Notes under the pieces: generated by a model
Told to the model about the DNA's origin: nothing
Database searches by the model: none
What the model saw: only the letters and a program-made list of their open reading frames with translations
Made by a program: the position numbers and the translations under genes
Part shown: positions 9,715 through 20,309 of the stretch, in pieces
Position numbering within the stretch: position 1 is the stretch's first letter
Layout: each line of letters begins with the position of its first letter
NCBI RefSeq assembly: GCF_900607225.1
Contig: NZ_LR027842.1
Span: 1,204,764-1,268,763 of the forward strand
Direction: 5' to 3'
Length of the DNA stretch: 64,000 nucleotides
Source of the DNA: [Pseudopropionibacterium] massiliense
GTDB lineage: Bacteria; Actinomycetota; Actinomycetes; Propionibacteriales; Propionibacteriaceae

Positions 9715-10149
9715 TTGTTCCTTGGCACGCACACGCCGAAATTGGACGAGAAGGGGCGTTTGATCCTTCCCGCGAAGTTTCGGGAGGCGCTCGGGGGGGG
9801 ACTCGTCGTGACGCGTGCACAGGAACGAGCACTTGCCATCTATCCCAAGGACACGTTCGAGGCGCTCATGGCTCCCGTGAGTGCCGCACCCTCCACGCTG
9901 AAGCAGGTTCGCGACTACCAGCGCATGCTGACCGCAGGAGCCAGCTTCGAGGTTCCGGACCGGCAGGGGCGGATCACGATCCCCCCGATCCTTCGCGCCT
10001 ACGCGGGTCTGGAACGCGACGTCGTGGTGATCGGCGCCATGAACAGGGCCGAGATCTGGGACGCCGAGCACTGGGCCGAGTACCAGGCGGAGCAGGAATC
10101 CGGTTTCGCCGAACTCGACGCGGAGCTGCTGTCCCAGCTGGGGCAGTGA
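9715..10149 (+). CDS. mraZ: Transcriptional regulator MraZ
   Basis: The protein begins FLGTHTPKLDEKGRLILPAK, the invariant MraZ N-terminus, and contains two AbrB-like swapped-hairpin repeats; the second starts near VPDRQGRITIPPILRAYAGL. The frame is open from GTG 9682, but family alignment puts the start at TTG 9715, giving 144 residues, close to the usual 143. A purine-rich GAGGAGAGGGGG at 9696-9707 is the ribosome site. MraZ forms rings that bind the repeats upstream and controls the division and wall cluster it heads. Confidence 0.93.
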   Translation: MFLGTHTPKLDEKGRLILPAKFREALGGGLVVTRAQERALAIYPKDTFEALMAPVSAAPSTLKQVRDYQRMLTAGASFEVPDRQGRITIPPILRAYAGLERDVVVIGAMNRAEIWDAEHWAEYQAEQESGFAELDAELLSQLGQ

Positions 10150-10289
10150 GATCCCCGAGGTGGTGGTCCGTCACCGGGGTTGACCCTGGCCTTCCTTCCC
10201 CGAGGCCAGGTGCGATTCCGGTGAGGGAACCTCTGGTTCGGGGGACGTGAGCAGATGAATCGACGAGACAAACAGGAGGGAGGCGAATC

Positions 10290-11246
10290 ATGACGACCGG
10301 CGATGACATCCACGATCCGGTCATGCTCGACCGTGTGGTCGAGTTGTTGCTTCCGCCCCTCGTTCCGCCCGGCGCCGTCTACGTCGACTGCACCGTCGGT
10401 CTCGGCGGTCACGCCCGTGCGATTCTGACGGCAGCCCCGTCAGCGCGGCTCATCGGTATCGACCGTGACCCGGACGCCCTGGACGTGGCCCGGGAACGGC
10501 TCGCATCGTTCGCGGAACGGGTCACCCTCGTCAAGGCCGTCTACGACGAACTGCCGGAGGTCCTCACCGATCTCGGTGTCGGCCAGGTGCATGCGGTGCT
10601 CGCCGATCTCGGGCTCAGCTCCCTGCAGATAGAGCGCGAGGAGCGGGGATTTGCTTATCGGGTCGATGCTCCCCTCGACATGCGCATGAGCAGGGGGGAG
10701 GGGCGTAGCGCCGCGGACCTGCTCAATTCCGCCACCCCGGTGGAACTCGTGCGGATTCTCCGAAGCCATGGCGAGGAGAGGTTTGCGGAACGAATCGTCG
10801 CCGCGATCGTTCAAGAACGGGAGAAGCAACCCTTCAGCTCGTCAGGTCGCCTGGTGGACGTCATCTCGGGTGCCCTCCCGGCCGCGGCCAGGCGCTCCCC
10901 GGGGCATCCTGCCAAACGAACCTTCCAGGCTCTCCGGATCGAGGTCAACGATGAGCTGGGAGCCCTGGAGAAGTTCCTGCCTGCCGCGACCGATTCTCTT
11001 GCGCTGGGGGGGCGGATCGCTGTGCTGGCCTATCACTCACTGGAGGACAGGCGCGTCAAACGGCACCTCGCGGCATTGGCCGCCGACGGGACGCCGCGGG
11101 ACATGCCCATCGTCCCCGAGCACATGCAGCCCCGTTTCACACTCCTGACCCGGGGGGCCGAGCGGCCCTCGGAACAGGAGGTCCAGTCGAACCCGCGTGC
11201 GGCATCCGCCAGGCTACGTGCCGCAGCCCGAGTCAAGGAGGCATAG
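10290..11246 (+). CDS. rsmH: 16S rRNA (cytosine-1402 N4)-methyltransferase
   Basis: 318 residues; also called MraW. The SAM-binding loop [10 protein letters not shown], the [12 protein letters not shown] strand and the [20 protein letters not shown] segment are diagnostic. RsmH methylates C1402 in the decoding centre of 16S rRNA. ATG 10290 follows a strong AGGAGGGAGG site. It is the second gene of the dcw cluster, 140 bases after mraZ, and its TAG stop directly abuts the next start. Confidence 0.96.
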   Translation: MTTGDDIHDPVMLDRVVELLLPPLVPPGAVYVDCTVGLGGHARAILTAAPSARLIGIDRDPDALDVARERLASFAERVTLVKAVYDELPEVLTDLGVGQVHAVLADLGLSSLQIEREERGFAYRVDAPLDMRMSRGEGRSAADLLNSATPVELVRILRSHGEERFAERIVAAIVQEREKQPFSSSGRLVDVISGALPAAARRSPGHPAKRTFQALRIEVNDELGALEKFLPAATDSLALGGRIAVLAYHSLEDRRVKRHLAALAADGTPRDMPIVPEHMQPRFTLLTRGAERPSEQEVQSNPRAASARLRAAARVKEA

Positions 11247-11768
11247 TTGAGTGCGCTTGCCGCCGAAATCGAGCAAACGACCCGGGAGACCTCGCGTCCC
11301 CGGCTGCGGCTCGTTCCTCCGGTCAAGGCCCGTGTCTCCACGTTCGGGTTCCTCCTGATACTGGCCGCCCTGGTGGTGGTGGGTATGGTTTTCGTCATGG
11401 TCGTGACCACGCAGGTCGGTGCCCAGTCCCGCGATCTTTCAAACCTTCGACGAGAAGCAACACAGCTGTCCTACGAGGTGGCGGCCCGCCGCACGGAGCT
11501 TCAGGGCGTCTCCAGCAGCGGATCGCTTGCTCTTCGGGCCGCGGAACTCGGAATGGTACCGAACCCCTTCCCTGCTTTTGTCGATCTTTCAAACGGAGCC
11601 ATTGTGGGGCAGCCTCAGCAGGTGAAGGGAGATGAGGCGCCTTATCTGACCGAGCGGCCAGGACCTCTACAGACACCAGCCCCTGCCGCGTCGGAGCCGG
11701 CTGCTCCCCAGACGCCACCTGCGCCGACCGGGGAGGCGTCTTCGCGAACAGGGGAAGGTGAGCGGTGA
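11247..11768 (+). CDS. ftsL: FtsL-like septum formation initiator (bitopic division protein)
   Basis: 173 residues with one membrane segment near residues 33-56 (TFGFLLILAALVVVGMVFV), a short periplasmic coiled coil (RDLSNLRREATQLSYEVAARR) and a Pro/Ala-rich tail. The position between rsmH and ftsI and this architecture identify FtsL rather than sequence identity, which is poor in this family. It starts with TTG directly after the rsmH stop, with AAGGAGG at 11235-11241. FtsL is expected to join FtsQ and FtsB at the septum and activate FtsWI. The end overlaps ftsI by GTGA. Confidence 0.85.
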   Translation: MSALAAEIEQTTRETSRPRLRLVPPVKARVSTFGFLLILAALVVVGMVFVMVVTTQVGAQSRDLSNLRREATQLSYEVAARRTELQGVSSSGSLALRAAELGMVPNPFPAFVDLSNGAIVGQPQQVKGDEAPYLTERPGPLQTPAPAASEPAAPQTPPAPTGEASSRTGEGER

Positions 11769-13609
11769 GCCGCCGCCCGGCCGGTCACAGGAGGCGCCGC
11801 TCCTGGAAGCTGCCCCTCGGACGCTCCAGCATGCGTATCCGCGCGTTCATGATGGCCCTGTTGCTGCTGGTGATGGTCTGCGTCGGACGCGCCGTTCAAC
11901 TGCAGGCCCTCGAGGCCCAGAGTTTTGCCGCCCAGGCCGCGGAGAAGATGCAGAACACCAGGGAACTGTTGCCCGAACGTGGTGCCATCACCGACCGCAA
12001 CGGGGTGGTGCTCGCCACCACCCAGCCGGCCATGCACATCACGGCCGACCCGGACATGGTTCAGAGCAACGGGGCGGACAAACGCTATCCGATGAGCGCG
12101 AAGAAACAGGAGGAGGCCGATGCCGCTCCGAAGGCCGTGGCCAAAATCCTCGCCACGCATCTGGGTGGCAACGAGTCCGGGTACCTGGAGATCCTGTCGG
12201 CCACGGGAGTCAGGTACGCGGAAATCGCCAGGCACGTCCCGGCGGCCACCTGGACCGAGATCGAGAATGACATGCGCAAAGGTATTGACGGGGACGGCAA
12301 GCGCCGCTGGTACGGCCTTTTCGCCGAGAGCGACCCTCTGCGCACCTACCCGAACCGGACGCTCGCCAGCAACGTCGTCGGTTTCGTCAACGGGGAGGGG
12401 AAAGGAGCCGCGGGACTCGAGGGGCTGCTCGACCCGCAGTTGACCGGGATTCCTGGACAGGAGGTCTACGAACGTTCGACCTACGGTCGCATCCCGCTGG
12501 GAACCAGCGTTCTCACCCCGCCGGTGAACGGCGCGAGCTACTCGTTGACACTGGACGCCGACCTGCAGTGGTTCGCGGAGCAGGCACTGGCCGATGGCAT
12601 TGCGAAGGCCGGTGCGAAAACCGGTTCGGTTCTCGTGATGAACCCGAACAACGGAGAAATTCTGGCTCTGGCGACGGCGCCCTCCTTCGACTCTGCCAAC
12701 CCCGGTGCCACTGATGCCGGGAACCTCGGCAACCGCACGGTGACCGAGGCCTATGAGCCGGGTTCCACGGAGAAGGTACTGACCATGGCAGCCCTGACGG
12801 ACTCGGGGTTGGTGACTCCTGACACGAAGGTCGACGTTCCTGCCAGCATTGCATCCGGGAGCGGCACCGTCACGGATTCCTTCGAACACGGGAGGCTCAA
12901 ACTGACCGCCCGTGGCGTGGTCGCGCAGTCCTCGAACATCGGCACCATCAAGCTCGCCCGTCAGATGGACAAGGCGAAACTGCACGAGTACCTGACTTCG
13001 TTCGGGCTCGGTTCGGCCCCGGGATCGGGATTGCCCGCGGAAACCGCCGGCTCTCTTCCAGGAGCGGACATGGCCGACTACACGCGCGACCAGATCTCCT
13101 TCGGGCAGGGACTGTCCGTCTCGGTCGTGCAGATGGGGGCAGCGCTCTCCGCGGTCGTCAACGGTGGCACCTACCATCAGCCGAGGATCATCCACTCCGC
13201 CACGAACCCTGACGGAACCCCGATCGCGCTGGCAACCCCGGCATCGCGCCGCGTGATCTCGGAGGATGCGTCTGGCATGGTGGTCAACATGATGGAATCT
13301 GTCATCACGAGCGTCAGCTCAGAGCGGGCGATTCCCGGATATCGCACCGCGGGCAAATCCGGTACCGCTCAGCGCTACGACTCCAGCTGCAAGTGTTACA
13401 ACGGCTACACCTCGTCGTTCGTCGGGATTGCTCCGGCGGAGAATCCTCAGTTGCTGGTCTACGTCGTGCTCGATCAGCCAACGAACGGCAATCTCGGAAG
13501 CCAATTGGCCCTACCCGTGGTCAACAACGTTCTCCAGATGGCGCTGCCCAGGTACAACGTGGCTCCTTCGAGTACCCCTGCGCCGAAGGAGCCACTGGAG
13601 TGGGAGTGA
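11765..13609 (+). CDS. ftsI: Peptidoglycan transpeptidase FtsI (PBP3 type)
   Basis: 614 residues: short basic cytoplasmic tail, one membrane anchor (RAFMMALLLLVMVCVGRAV), a pedestal domain and a class B transpeptidase domain. All three active-site motifs are present: S334-T-E-K337, S389-S-N391 and K531-S-G-T. It cross-links septal peptidoglycan together with FtsW. The GTG start overlaps the ftsL stop by 4 bases. The tail ends in a short Pro-rich stretch without PASTA domains. Confidence 0.96.
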   Translation: MSRRPAGHRRRRSWKLPLGRSSMRIRAFMMALLLLVMVCVGRAVQLQALEAQSFAAQAAEKMQNTRELLPERGAITDRNGVVLATTQPAMHITADPDMVQSNGADKRYPMSAKKQEEADAAPKAVAKILATHLGGNESGYLEILSATGVRYAEIARHVPAATWTEIENDMRKGIDGDGKRRWYGLFAESDPLRTYPNRTLASNVVGFVNGEGKGAAGLEGLLDPQLTGIPGQEVYERSTYGRIPLGTSVLTPPVNGASYSLTLDADLQWFAEQALADGIAKAGAKTGSVLVMNPNNGEILALATAPSFDSANPGATDAGNLGNRTVTEAYEPGSTEKVLTMAALTDSGLVTPDTKVDVPASIASGSGTVTDSFEHGRLKLTARGVVAQSSNIGTIKLARQMDKAKLHEYLTSFGLGSAPGSGLPAETAGSLPGADMADYTRDQISFGQGLSVSVVQMGAALSAVVNGGTYHQPRIIHSATNPDGTPIALATPASRRVISEDASGMVVNMMESVITSVSSERAIPGYRTAGKSGTAQRYDSSCKCYNGYTSSFVGIAPAENPQLLVYVVLDQPTNGNLGSQLALPVVNNVLQMALPRYNVAPSSTPAPKEPLEWE

Positions 13610-15123
13610 GAACGCTCAGGCCGGAGTTCGTTTCCCCCGTCGCCATCCGGGAAGTGGTGGCCGGGCTCGGTGTGTCCGGTGAGACCGGGTCCATTTTCAC
13701 GACGGGGGTCTGTCTCGACTCGCGCCTGGTGCGCCCGGGCGACATCTACGTTGCCCTGCCGGGGTTCCATGCCCACGGAGCAGTGTTCAGCATGCAGGCC
13801 GTGGAACAGGGAGCCGTCGCCGTACTGACAGACCCGGATGGGGCCCGGATCGCGGAGGAAGCCGGTGTTCCGGTGCTGGTCAGCGAACGACTGCGTCCCA
13901 CGATGGCCGAGGTGAGTGCCCGCGTCTACGGCAAACCCGCGAGCGAGCTGGAACTTTTCGGGGTCACGGGCACCAACGGCAAGACCACCACGGTCGCCCT
14001 GCTGGAGGCCACGCTTGCCGCCACGGGACGGCGTGTCGGGACAATCGGGACGCTCGGTTTCCGTCTCGGCGGTGTGGCACTGCCATCAGGTCGCTCCACA
14101 GTGACCACACCCGACTCACCGGATCTCCAGGCCTTGCTCGCGCTGATGAGGGAGCGGGGTGCGGAAGCGGTGGCGATCGAGGTGTCAAGCCACGCCATGG
14201 CCATGTCGCGTGCGGATGCCCTGAGGTTCGAGGTGGCGGCCTTCCTCAATCTGGGGCGGGATCACCTCGACTTCCACCGCGACATGGAGGAGTACTTCGA
14301 GGCCAAGGCCTCGCTGTTCACCCCCGAGCACACCCGGGCTGCCGTGGTCTGGATCGACGACGAACACGGCCGCCGAATCGCCGACAGGGTCCGAGGAACT
14401 GGTCTTCCGTTGGCCACGGTCGGCACGTGCGAGGAAGCCGACTACAGGCTGACGGGATACGAACCGATCGCTCCGCTGGGTGGGCGTGCGCAATTGCGCA
14501 CCGCATCGGGGGGGATGACGGTGGAACTGGCGCTACCCGGCTGGCACAACATGGTGGATGCGGCCATCGCCGCGGCGATGCTCGAACGCGCGGGGATCCC
14601 GGTCGAGGCCACGCTTCCGGGCCTGGCGCGGGCGCAGGTCCCCGGGCGGATGCAGGTGCTCCCGCTGCCCGAGGCGGCCCCGACCGTGGTCGTGGACTTT
14701 GCCCACACCCCGCAGGCCGTGGCGGCAACCCTGGATGCGCTCCAGGGATTCAGCGAGGTGATAACCGTTGTCGGTTGTGGTGGGGACCGGGATCCGGACA
14801 AACGTCCCCTGATGGGACGTGCCGCGGCTGAACGCAGCGACGTTCTGATCATCACGGATGACAACCCACGAACCGAGGAGCCGGCCGACATCCGGGCCGC
14901 TGTGCTCGCAGGAACCGGGGAATCGCGGGCCAGGGTCATCGAGGTCGGGGGAAGGGGTGAGGCGATCGGGCTGGCGCTCACGACAGCAGGGCGCGGTAGT
15001 GTTGTGGCGATTCTCGGGAAGGGACACGAACAGGGCCAGCAGATTGGCGATCGGATCGTGGCCTTCGACGATGCCGTGGTCGCTCTCGAGACCTGGCGAC
15101 GGATGGAAGGAAGTGGTCGATGA
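13600..15123 (+). CDS. murE: UDP-MurNAc-L-Ala-D-Glu:diaminopimelate ligase
   Basis: About 507 residues with the Mur ligase ATP loop [11 protein letters not shown] and central and C-terminal Mur domains. The DNPR motif (in ITDDNPRTEEP) is the established marker for enzymes that add diaminopimelate rather than lysine, so the wall should be DAP-based; sequence does not separate LL- from meso-DAP. GTG 13600 is preferred for its AAGGAG site 8 bases away; GTG 13606, overlapping the ftsI stop as GTGA, is an alternative. The stop overlaps murF by ATGA. Confidence 0.95.
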   Translation: MGVRTLRPEFVSPVAIREVVAGLGVSGETGSIFTTGVCLDSRLVRPGDIYVALPGFHAHGAVFSMQAVEQGAVAVLTDPDGARIAEEAGVPVLVSERLRPTMAEVSARVYGKPASELELFGVTGTNGKTTTVALLEATLAATGRRVGTIGTLGFRLGGVALPSGRSTVTTPDSPDLQALLALMRERGAEAVAIEVSSHAMAMSRADALRFEVAAFLNLGRDHLDFHRDMEEYFEAKASLFTPEHTRAAVVWIDDEHGRRIADRVRGTGLPLATVGTCEEADYRLTGYEPIAPLGGRAQLRTASGGMTVELALPGWHNMVDAAIAAAMLERAGIPVEATLPGLARAQVPGRMQVLPLPEAAPTVVVDFAHTPQAVAATLDALQGFSEVITVVGCGGDRDPDKRPLMGRAAAERSDVLIITDDNPRTEEPADIRAAVLAGTGESRARVIEVGGRGEAIGLALTTAGRGSVVAILGKGHEQGQQIGDRIVAFDDAVVALETWRRMEGSGR

Positions 15124-16553
15124 GGGCGAGGCGGCTCAGCGAGCTGGTGGAGTTGATGCAGCCAGCGGCCGTCGAGGTGGTGGGTGATGACACCGTGGTC
15201 GGTCCCGATGTGGTGCTGGACAATCGTGCAGCCACTCCCGGCAGTCTTTTCGTCGCCATTCCTGGCGCCCGGGTCGACGGTCATGCCTTCGCCCCGCAGG
15301 CCGTGGCCGCTGGGGCCGCAGCGGTGCTCGGCAGTTCCGTGACCGAGGCCGAGGTTCCCCACATCCTGGTCGAGGACACCGTGCAGGGGCTCTCGTGGCT
15401 TGCGCGGGGCCTGGTGCGGGAAGAGCGTGCTCGGGGAATGGCGAGCATCGGGGTGACGGGATCATCCGGGAAGACCTCCACCAAGGATCTGCTCGCACAG
15501 GTGCTCGAGGCGAAGGGCGCCACCGTGGCGCCGGTGGGAAATCGGAACAACGAGATCGGTGTGCCACTGACGGCATGCCGGATCGATGGGACAACGCAGT
15601 TCCTCGTCAGCGAGATGGGGTCCCGGGGGATCGGGCACATCGAGTGGCTCACATCACTGGTGGGCCTCGACGTCGGGGTGGTCCTGAACGTCGGGCGTGC
15701 CCACGTGGGCGAGTTCGGCGGGGTGGAGCGGACCGCCCGGGCGAAGTCGGAGATCATTGCGGGACTGGGATCCGGGGGATGGGCGGTGTTGAACGCCGAC
15801 GACCCGGCCTGCCGCGCGATGCGGGACACGACCGCGGCACGGGTGGCCTGGTTCGGGGAGGGGGAGCCTCCCGCAGGGGATTTGCTGGTGAGTGCCCGTG
15901 ACGTCGCGAGCGACGATTCCGCGCGGGCCACCTTCACGCTGGCCGTCACCCGGGACGGGGAAACCGCATCGGCTCCGGTGTCGCTCCGTGTGATCGGCCG
16001 GCACCAGGTGTCCAACGCCCTGGCCGCGGCCGCCGCAGGGCTGGCGGTTGGCATGACCGTCCCCGAGGTGGCCGGGGCCCTGTCGGCCGCCGAGCCCCGT
16101 TCGGACTGGAGGATGGAACTGGTGCGTTGTGATCAGGATCGGATCATCCTGAACGACGCCTACAACGCCAACCCTGACTCGATGGCCGCCGCTTTGCGGA
16201 CCGCTGCGCGCCTGATCGCAGGGCAGCGTGGGCGCCATCCCGGGGCCCGCGCCGTTGCAGTGCTGGGGGACATGCTCGAACTCGGCCCCGAATCGGGGAG
16301 ACTGCACGCCGAGGCCGGGGCGCTGGCCGCTGACCTCGGGATCGACGAGGTGGTCTCGGTCGGGGAGTACGCCGGGATCGTGGCGGAAGCGGCACGCGAA
16401 CGGGGAATCGAGGCCCGGGTGGCCACCCGTGAGGAGGCCTCGCAGCTGGAGCTCGCACCGGGAGATCTTCTCCTGGTCAAGGGTTCGCGCAGCGTGGGTC
16501 TGGAGCTGGTGGCCGACGCCGTGACGAAACGGATCGGAGGCGTCCCCAAGTGA
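15120..16553 (+). CDS. murF: UDP-MurNAc-tripeptide:D-alanyl-D-alanine ligase
   Basis: 477 residues with the ATP loop GVTGSSGKTSTKD and the NRNNEIGVPLT segment typical of MurF, followed by NDAYNANPDSM in the central domain. It adds D-Ala-D-Ala to complete the UDP-MurNAc-pentapeptide. It overlaps murE by 4 bases and mraY by GTGA, so translation is coupled on both sides. Cytoplasmic. Confidence 0.96.
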   Translation: MRARRLSELVELMQPAAVEVVGDDTVVGPDVVLDNRAATPGSLFVAIPGARVDGHAFAPQAVAAGAAAVLGSSVTEAEVPHILVEDTVQGLSWLARGLVREERARGMASIGVTGSSGKTSTKDLLAQVLEAKGATVAPVGNRNNEIGVPLTACRIDGTTQFLVSEMGSRGIGHIEWLTSLVGLDVGVVLNVGRAHVGEFGGVERTARAKSEIIAGLGSGGWAVLNADDPACRAMRDTTAARVAWFGEGEPPAGDLLVSARDVASDDSARATFTLAVTRDGETASAPVSLRVIGRHQVSNALAAAAAGLAVGMTVPEVAGALSAAEPRSDWRMELVRCDQDRIILNDAYNANPDSMAAALRTAARLIAGQRGRHPGARAVAVLGDMLELGPESGRLHAEAGALAADLGIDEVVSVGEYAGIVAEAARERGIEARVATREEASQLELAPGDLLLVKGSRSVGLELVADAVTKRIGGVPK

Positions 16554-17620
16554 GAACTATCCTGGCGGCGGGCGGTCTGTCCCTCCTGCTGACCCTGCTG
16601 GTCACCCCGCAGTTCATCAAGTTCCTGACCCGGCGTCAGTACGGTCAGTTCATCCGCGACGACGGCCCCAAGGAGCACCTGACCAAGCGCGGTACCCCGA
16701 CCATGGGCGGTGTCGTCATCATCGCATCCGTGGTGCTGTCCTATTTCCTGGCCCATCTGATCCTGTGGGAATCGGTGACGGTCTCCGGGGTGCTGCTGGT
16801 CGGGGTCATGACCGCCCTGGGTTTCCTGGGTTTCCTGGATGACTGGGCGAAGATATCCAAGGAACGCTCCCTGGGACTCACCCCGAGGGGGAAGCTGATC
16901 GGGCAATTCGCGATCGGCGGGGTCTTCGCGGTGCTGGCTCTCAACTTCCCCGACGAACGCGGACTCCGCCCCGCATCGGAGTTCGTGTCCTTCCTGCGCG
17001 ACCTGCCCTGGTTGCACCTCCCGTTCTTCCTGGCCGTGATCTGGATCGTCTTCCTGCTGATGGCCTGGCCCAACGCCACCAACCTGACCGACGGTCTCGA
17101 CGGGCTGCTCGCGGGCAGCGCGACACTGGTGTTCGCGACCTTCTCGTTGGTCAACATCTGGCAGTTCAACCAGTGGTGCGGAAGAGTTTCCAGCGTCGGT
17201 CCCCTCTGCTACGAGGTGCGTGACCCGTACGACCTGGCGGTGGTCTCGACAGCGCTCGCCGGTTCCTGTTTCGGCTTCCTGTGGTGGAACGCCAAACCCG
17301 CCCGGATCTTCATGGGCGACACCGGCTCCATGGCCATCGGCGCGGCCCTGGCGGGATTGTCGATCATGACCCGCACGGAGCTGCTGTTGGTGATCATGGG
17401 TTTCCTGTTCGTCATGGAGGCCGGCTCCGTGGCGCTCCAGGTGGGGTATTTCAAGGCGACGAAGGGCAAACGCATCTTCAAGATGTCGCCCATCCACCAC
17501 CATTTCGAGCTTCTCGGGTGGCAGGAGGTCACGGTGGTGATCCGGTTCTGGATCATCTGCGGCCTGTGCGTTGCCATCGGTGTCGGTATCTTCTACGCGG
17601 AATGGGTGGTTGGTCAGTGA
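16550..17620 (+). CDS. mraY: Phospho-N-acetylmuramoyl-pentapeptide transferase
   Basis: 356 residues and about ten membrane helices. Signature segments are RGTPTMGG, the catalytic [19 protein letters not shown] and the [13 protein letters not shown] loop. MraY moves phospho-MurNAc-pentapeptide onto undecaprenyl phosphate to make lipid I at the inner face of the membrane. The GTG start overlaps the murF stop and the end overlaps murD, both as GTGA. Confidence 0.97.
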   Translation: MRTILAAGGLSLLLTLLVTPQFIKFLTRRQYGQFIRDDGPKEHLTKRGTPTMGGVVIIASVVLSYFLAHLILWESVTVSGVLLVGVMTALGFLGFLDDWAKISKERSLGLTPRGKLIGQFAIGGVFAVLALNFPDERGLRPASEFVSFLRDLPWLHLPFFLAVIWIVFLLMAWPNATNLTDGLDGLLAGSATLVFATFSLVNIWQFNQWCGRVSSVGPLCYEVRDPYDLAVVSTALAGSCFGFLWWNAKPARIFMGDTGSMAIGAALAGLSIMTRTELLLVIMGFLFVMEAGSVALQVGYFKATKGKRIFKMSPIHHHFELLGWQEVTVVIRFWIICGLCVAIGVGIFYAEWVVGQ

Positions 17621-19071
17621 GGGAGTTCCTGTTGACGGCGAATCGGCTGAGTGACTGGAGCCGGGTGCACGCCGTCGTGGCGGGTCTTGGCGTCTCGGGG
17701 TACTCGGCGGCCGACGGGCTGTTGTCGCTCGGTGCACGGGTCACGGTCCTCGACGAGTCGACGGCCCACGCCGACAAGGCGGCCATTCTGGAGACCCTCG
17801 ACGCCACGGTGCGGCTCGGAAAGGGGGTAACCGCCGAGCTGCCCGGGGACACGGACCTGGTGGTCACATCCCCGGGGTGGCGGCCCGACGCCCCGCTGCT
17901 CACCCGGGCGCTGTCCCGCGGGATCCCGGTGTGGGGGGACATCGAACTCGCCTGGCGGATGCAGCAGCCCGACCGTGTGATTCCGTGGCTCGGGGTCACC
18001 GGAACCAACGGCAAGACCACCACCACCCAGATGGCCGAGTCCATGCTCCGGGCCGCCGGGATGCGGGCGGCGGCGGTCGGGAACATCGGCCGCCCCATCG
18101 TGGAGGCCATTCTCGACGACGAACCCTACGACGCGCTGGTGGTCGAGCTGTCCAGTTTCCAGCTGCACTGGGTGCACACCCTCGCCCTCCACTCCGCGGC
18201 GGTGCTGAACCTGCACGAGGATCACCTCGAGTTCTACGACGGACCCGGCGGGTACGAACGCTACGTGGCCGACAAGGCAAGGATCTTCGAACGGGTCACG
18301 AACGCCTGCGTCTACAACGTGGCCGAGCCGGAGACCGAACGCCTGGTGGAGGAGGCCGAGGTCACGGAAGGGGCCCGGGCCATCGGTTTCACCACCGGCA
18401 TCCCGGCGATCTCCATGGTCGGTGTGGTGGACGGCCTGATTGTCGATCGCGCCTTCGTCCCCCAGCGGCACAGCTCCGCGCTGGAACTCGCCAAGGTCAC
18501 CGACGTGCAACCCTACGCCCCACACAACGTCGCCAACGCCTGCGCCGCGGCCGCGCTGGTGCGCAGCCTAGGGGTTCCGGCGAGGGCCGTGGCCCAGGGG
18601 CTTCACGACCTGCGACTCGCGGGGCACCGCATCGCGGAGGTGGCAGAGATCAACGGTGTGCGCTGGATCGACGACTCGAAGGCGACGAACCCGCACGCGG
18701 CGGATTCGGCGATGCAGGCCTTTCCGTCGTTCGTGTGGGTGGCGGGCGGTCAGACCAAGGGAACCAGCTTCGATGATCTGATCACCACTCATCGTGACCG
18801 GATCCGGGCCGCGATTCTCATCGGCGTCGACCGGCAGGTCATAGCTGACTCATTGTCCCGACACGCGCCCGATGTTCCGGTGATCATCCTGGACAGCAGC
18901 GACCATGGGGTGATGGACGAGGTGGTCTCCCACGCGGCGCGTCTTGCCCGCGAGGGCGACGCGGTGCTCCTGAGCCCCGGAAGCGCCTCGCTCGACATGT
19001 TCACGGGCTACGACGACCGCGGAGAGTGTTTTGCCGCCGCGGTCCGGAGCCTTCAGGCACCGAGCAGTTAG
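17617..19071 (+). CDS. murD: UDP-MurNAc-L-alanine:D-glutamate ligase
   Basis: About 484 residues with an N-terminal Rossmann-like domain ([16 protein letters not shown]), the ATP loop [13 protein letters not shown] and the C-terminal [10 protein letters not shown] segment characteristic of MurD. It adds D-Glu to UDP-MurNAc-L-Ala in the cytoplasm. GTG 17617 is chosen because it overlaps the mraY stop; the frame itself is open much further upstream inside mraY. Confidence 0.95.
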   Translation: MREFLLTANRLSDWSRVHAVVAGLGVSGYSAADGLLSLGARVTVLDESTAHADKAAILETLDATVRLGKGVTAELPGDTDLVVTSPGWRPDAPLLTRALSRGIPVWGDIELAWRMQQPDRVIPWLGVTGTNGKTTTTQMAESMLRAAGMRAAAVGNIGRPIVEAILDDEPYDALVVELSSFQLHWVHTLALHSAAVLNLHEDHLEFYDGPGGYERYVADKARIFERVTNACVYNVAEPETERLVEEAEVTEGARAIGFTTGIPAISMVGVVDGLIVDRAFVPQRHSSALELAKVTDVQPYAPHNVANACAAAALVRSLGVPARAVAQGLHDLRLAGHRIAEVAEINGVRWIDDSKATNPHAADSAMQAFPSFVWVAGGQTKGTSFDDLITTHRDRIRAAILIGVDRQVIADSLSRHAPDVPVIILDSSDHGVMDEVVSHAARLAREGDAVLLSPGSASLDMFTGYDDRGECFAAAVRSLQAPSS

Positions 19072-19079
19072 GCACGCCA

Positions 19080-20309
19080 ATGGCCAAAGCGCCCTCTGCC
19101 GGACGGTCGTCCGGCACCATGGTGCGTGCACTGACCCGGTCCCCGATGGCCGATCACCATCTCATCATCTTCGCGACGGTCATCCTCACGGCCATCGGGG
19201 AGATGATGGTGTTGTCGTCGTCGTCGGTGATCGCCCTCTTCCAGGGCGAATCCCCCTACTACTACATGATTCGCCAGCTCATCTTCCTGATCGTCGGTTT
19301 GCTCCTGATGATCCCCGTCAGCCGTATGAAACCGGAGACCTTGCGAAAACTCGCGGCTCCCGCGTGGGTTGCCGCCATGATCGGGTTGATACTCGTCCAG
19401 ACCCCGCTGGGATACGAGACCAATGGCAACCGCAACTGGATCCGGATCGGTGGTCTGCTGACCATCCAGCCCTCGGAGTTCGCGAAACTGGTCCTGGTGC
19501 TGTGGGCAGCCGCCCTGTTCCACAACAAACGTCGCCGCTTGGAGGAACCCGCCCAGCTGCTGCTGCCCTTCATCCCGGGGGCGTTGGCGATGCTGGGGCT
19601 GATCCTCGCCGGGCGGGATCTCGGCACCGGGTTGATATTTGGCGCCATGATCTTCGCCCTGTTGTTCTTCGTCGGGACCTCGCTGCGGATCCTGGTGCCG
19701 TCGCTGCTGGCGGCGGTCGGTGTCGTGCTGGTGCTGGTGATGGGTTCGGAGAATCGCATGGCGCGTTTCATGGCCTTCTTCGATCCGCAGGCGAACCCCG
19801 ACCTGGCATCCCAGCCCCTTTCTGCTCTGTACGCACTGGCCAGTGGCGGTTGGTGGGGCCTGGGGCTAGGGGCGGGCAAACAGAAATGGGGTGGATTGAA
19901 GGACGGCGCCCACACGGATTTCGTGTTCGCGGTGCTGGGTGAGGAGCTCGGCTTGTTCGGGGTGCTGCTCGTGATCGGGTTGTTCGCCCTCCTGATGCGC
20001 AGCGGTTTCCAGGTGGCGCTCAAGTCCGACAAGCTGTTCAATCGCATCGCTGCCTCCGGTGTGACCGCATGGTTCCTGCTCCAGGCGATCGTCAACATAA
20101 TGGTCGTCATGAACCTGCTGCCCGTCCTCGGCGTCCCGCTACCCTTCATCTCCTCAGGAGGTTCCGCCCTCATGGCCAATCTGCTGGCCGTCGCCGTTCT
20201 GTTGTCCTGCGCCCGGGACACCCCCAGTGCCCGCGCCTACCTCGAGAACCGGCGCCGCGGAGCGGGCCCACGCATGACCAGTGTGCTCGCCGCAGGAGGT
20301 ACTTCATGA
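19080..20309 (+). CDS. ftsW: Lipid II polymerase FtsW (SEDS family)
   Basis: 409 residues and about ten membrane helices of the SEDS family, with LPVLGVPLPFISSGGSALM near the C-terminus, the standard FtsW/RodA signature. Position between murD and murG marks it as FtsW, the septal glycan polymerase partner of FtsI. ATG 19080 starts 9 bases after murD and has only a weak ribosome site; an in-frame upstream start inside murD is possible. The first 25 residues are Ser/Ala-rich and cytoplasmic. Confidence 0.95.
   Translation: MAKAPSAGRSSGTMVRALTRSPMADHHLIIFATVILTAIGEMMVLSSSSVIALFQGESPYYYMIRQLIFLIVGLLLMIPVSRMKPETLRKLAAPAWVAAMIGLILVQTPLGYETNGNRNWIRIGGLLTIQPSEFAKLVLVLWAAALFHNKRRRLEEPAQLLLPFIPGALAMLGLILAGRDLGTGLIFGAMIFALLFFVGTSLRILVPSLLAAVGVVLVLVMGSENRMARFMAFFDPQANPDLASQPLSALYALASGGWWGLGLGAGKQKWGGLKDGAHTDFVFAVLGEELGLFGVLLVIGLFALLMRSGFQVALKSDKLFNRIAASGVTAWFLLQAIVNIMVVMNLLPVLGVPLPFISSGGSALMANLLAVAVLLSCARDTPSARAYLENRRRGAGPRMTSVLAAGGTS

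Noticed and set aside
13393..13599. Extended murE frame beginning inside ftsI
   Set aside because: Family alignment begins near 13606; the earlier part is out-of-frame ftsI sequence.
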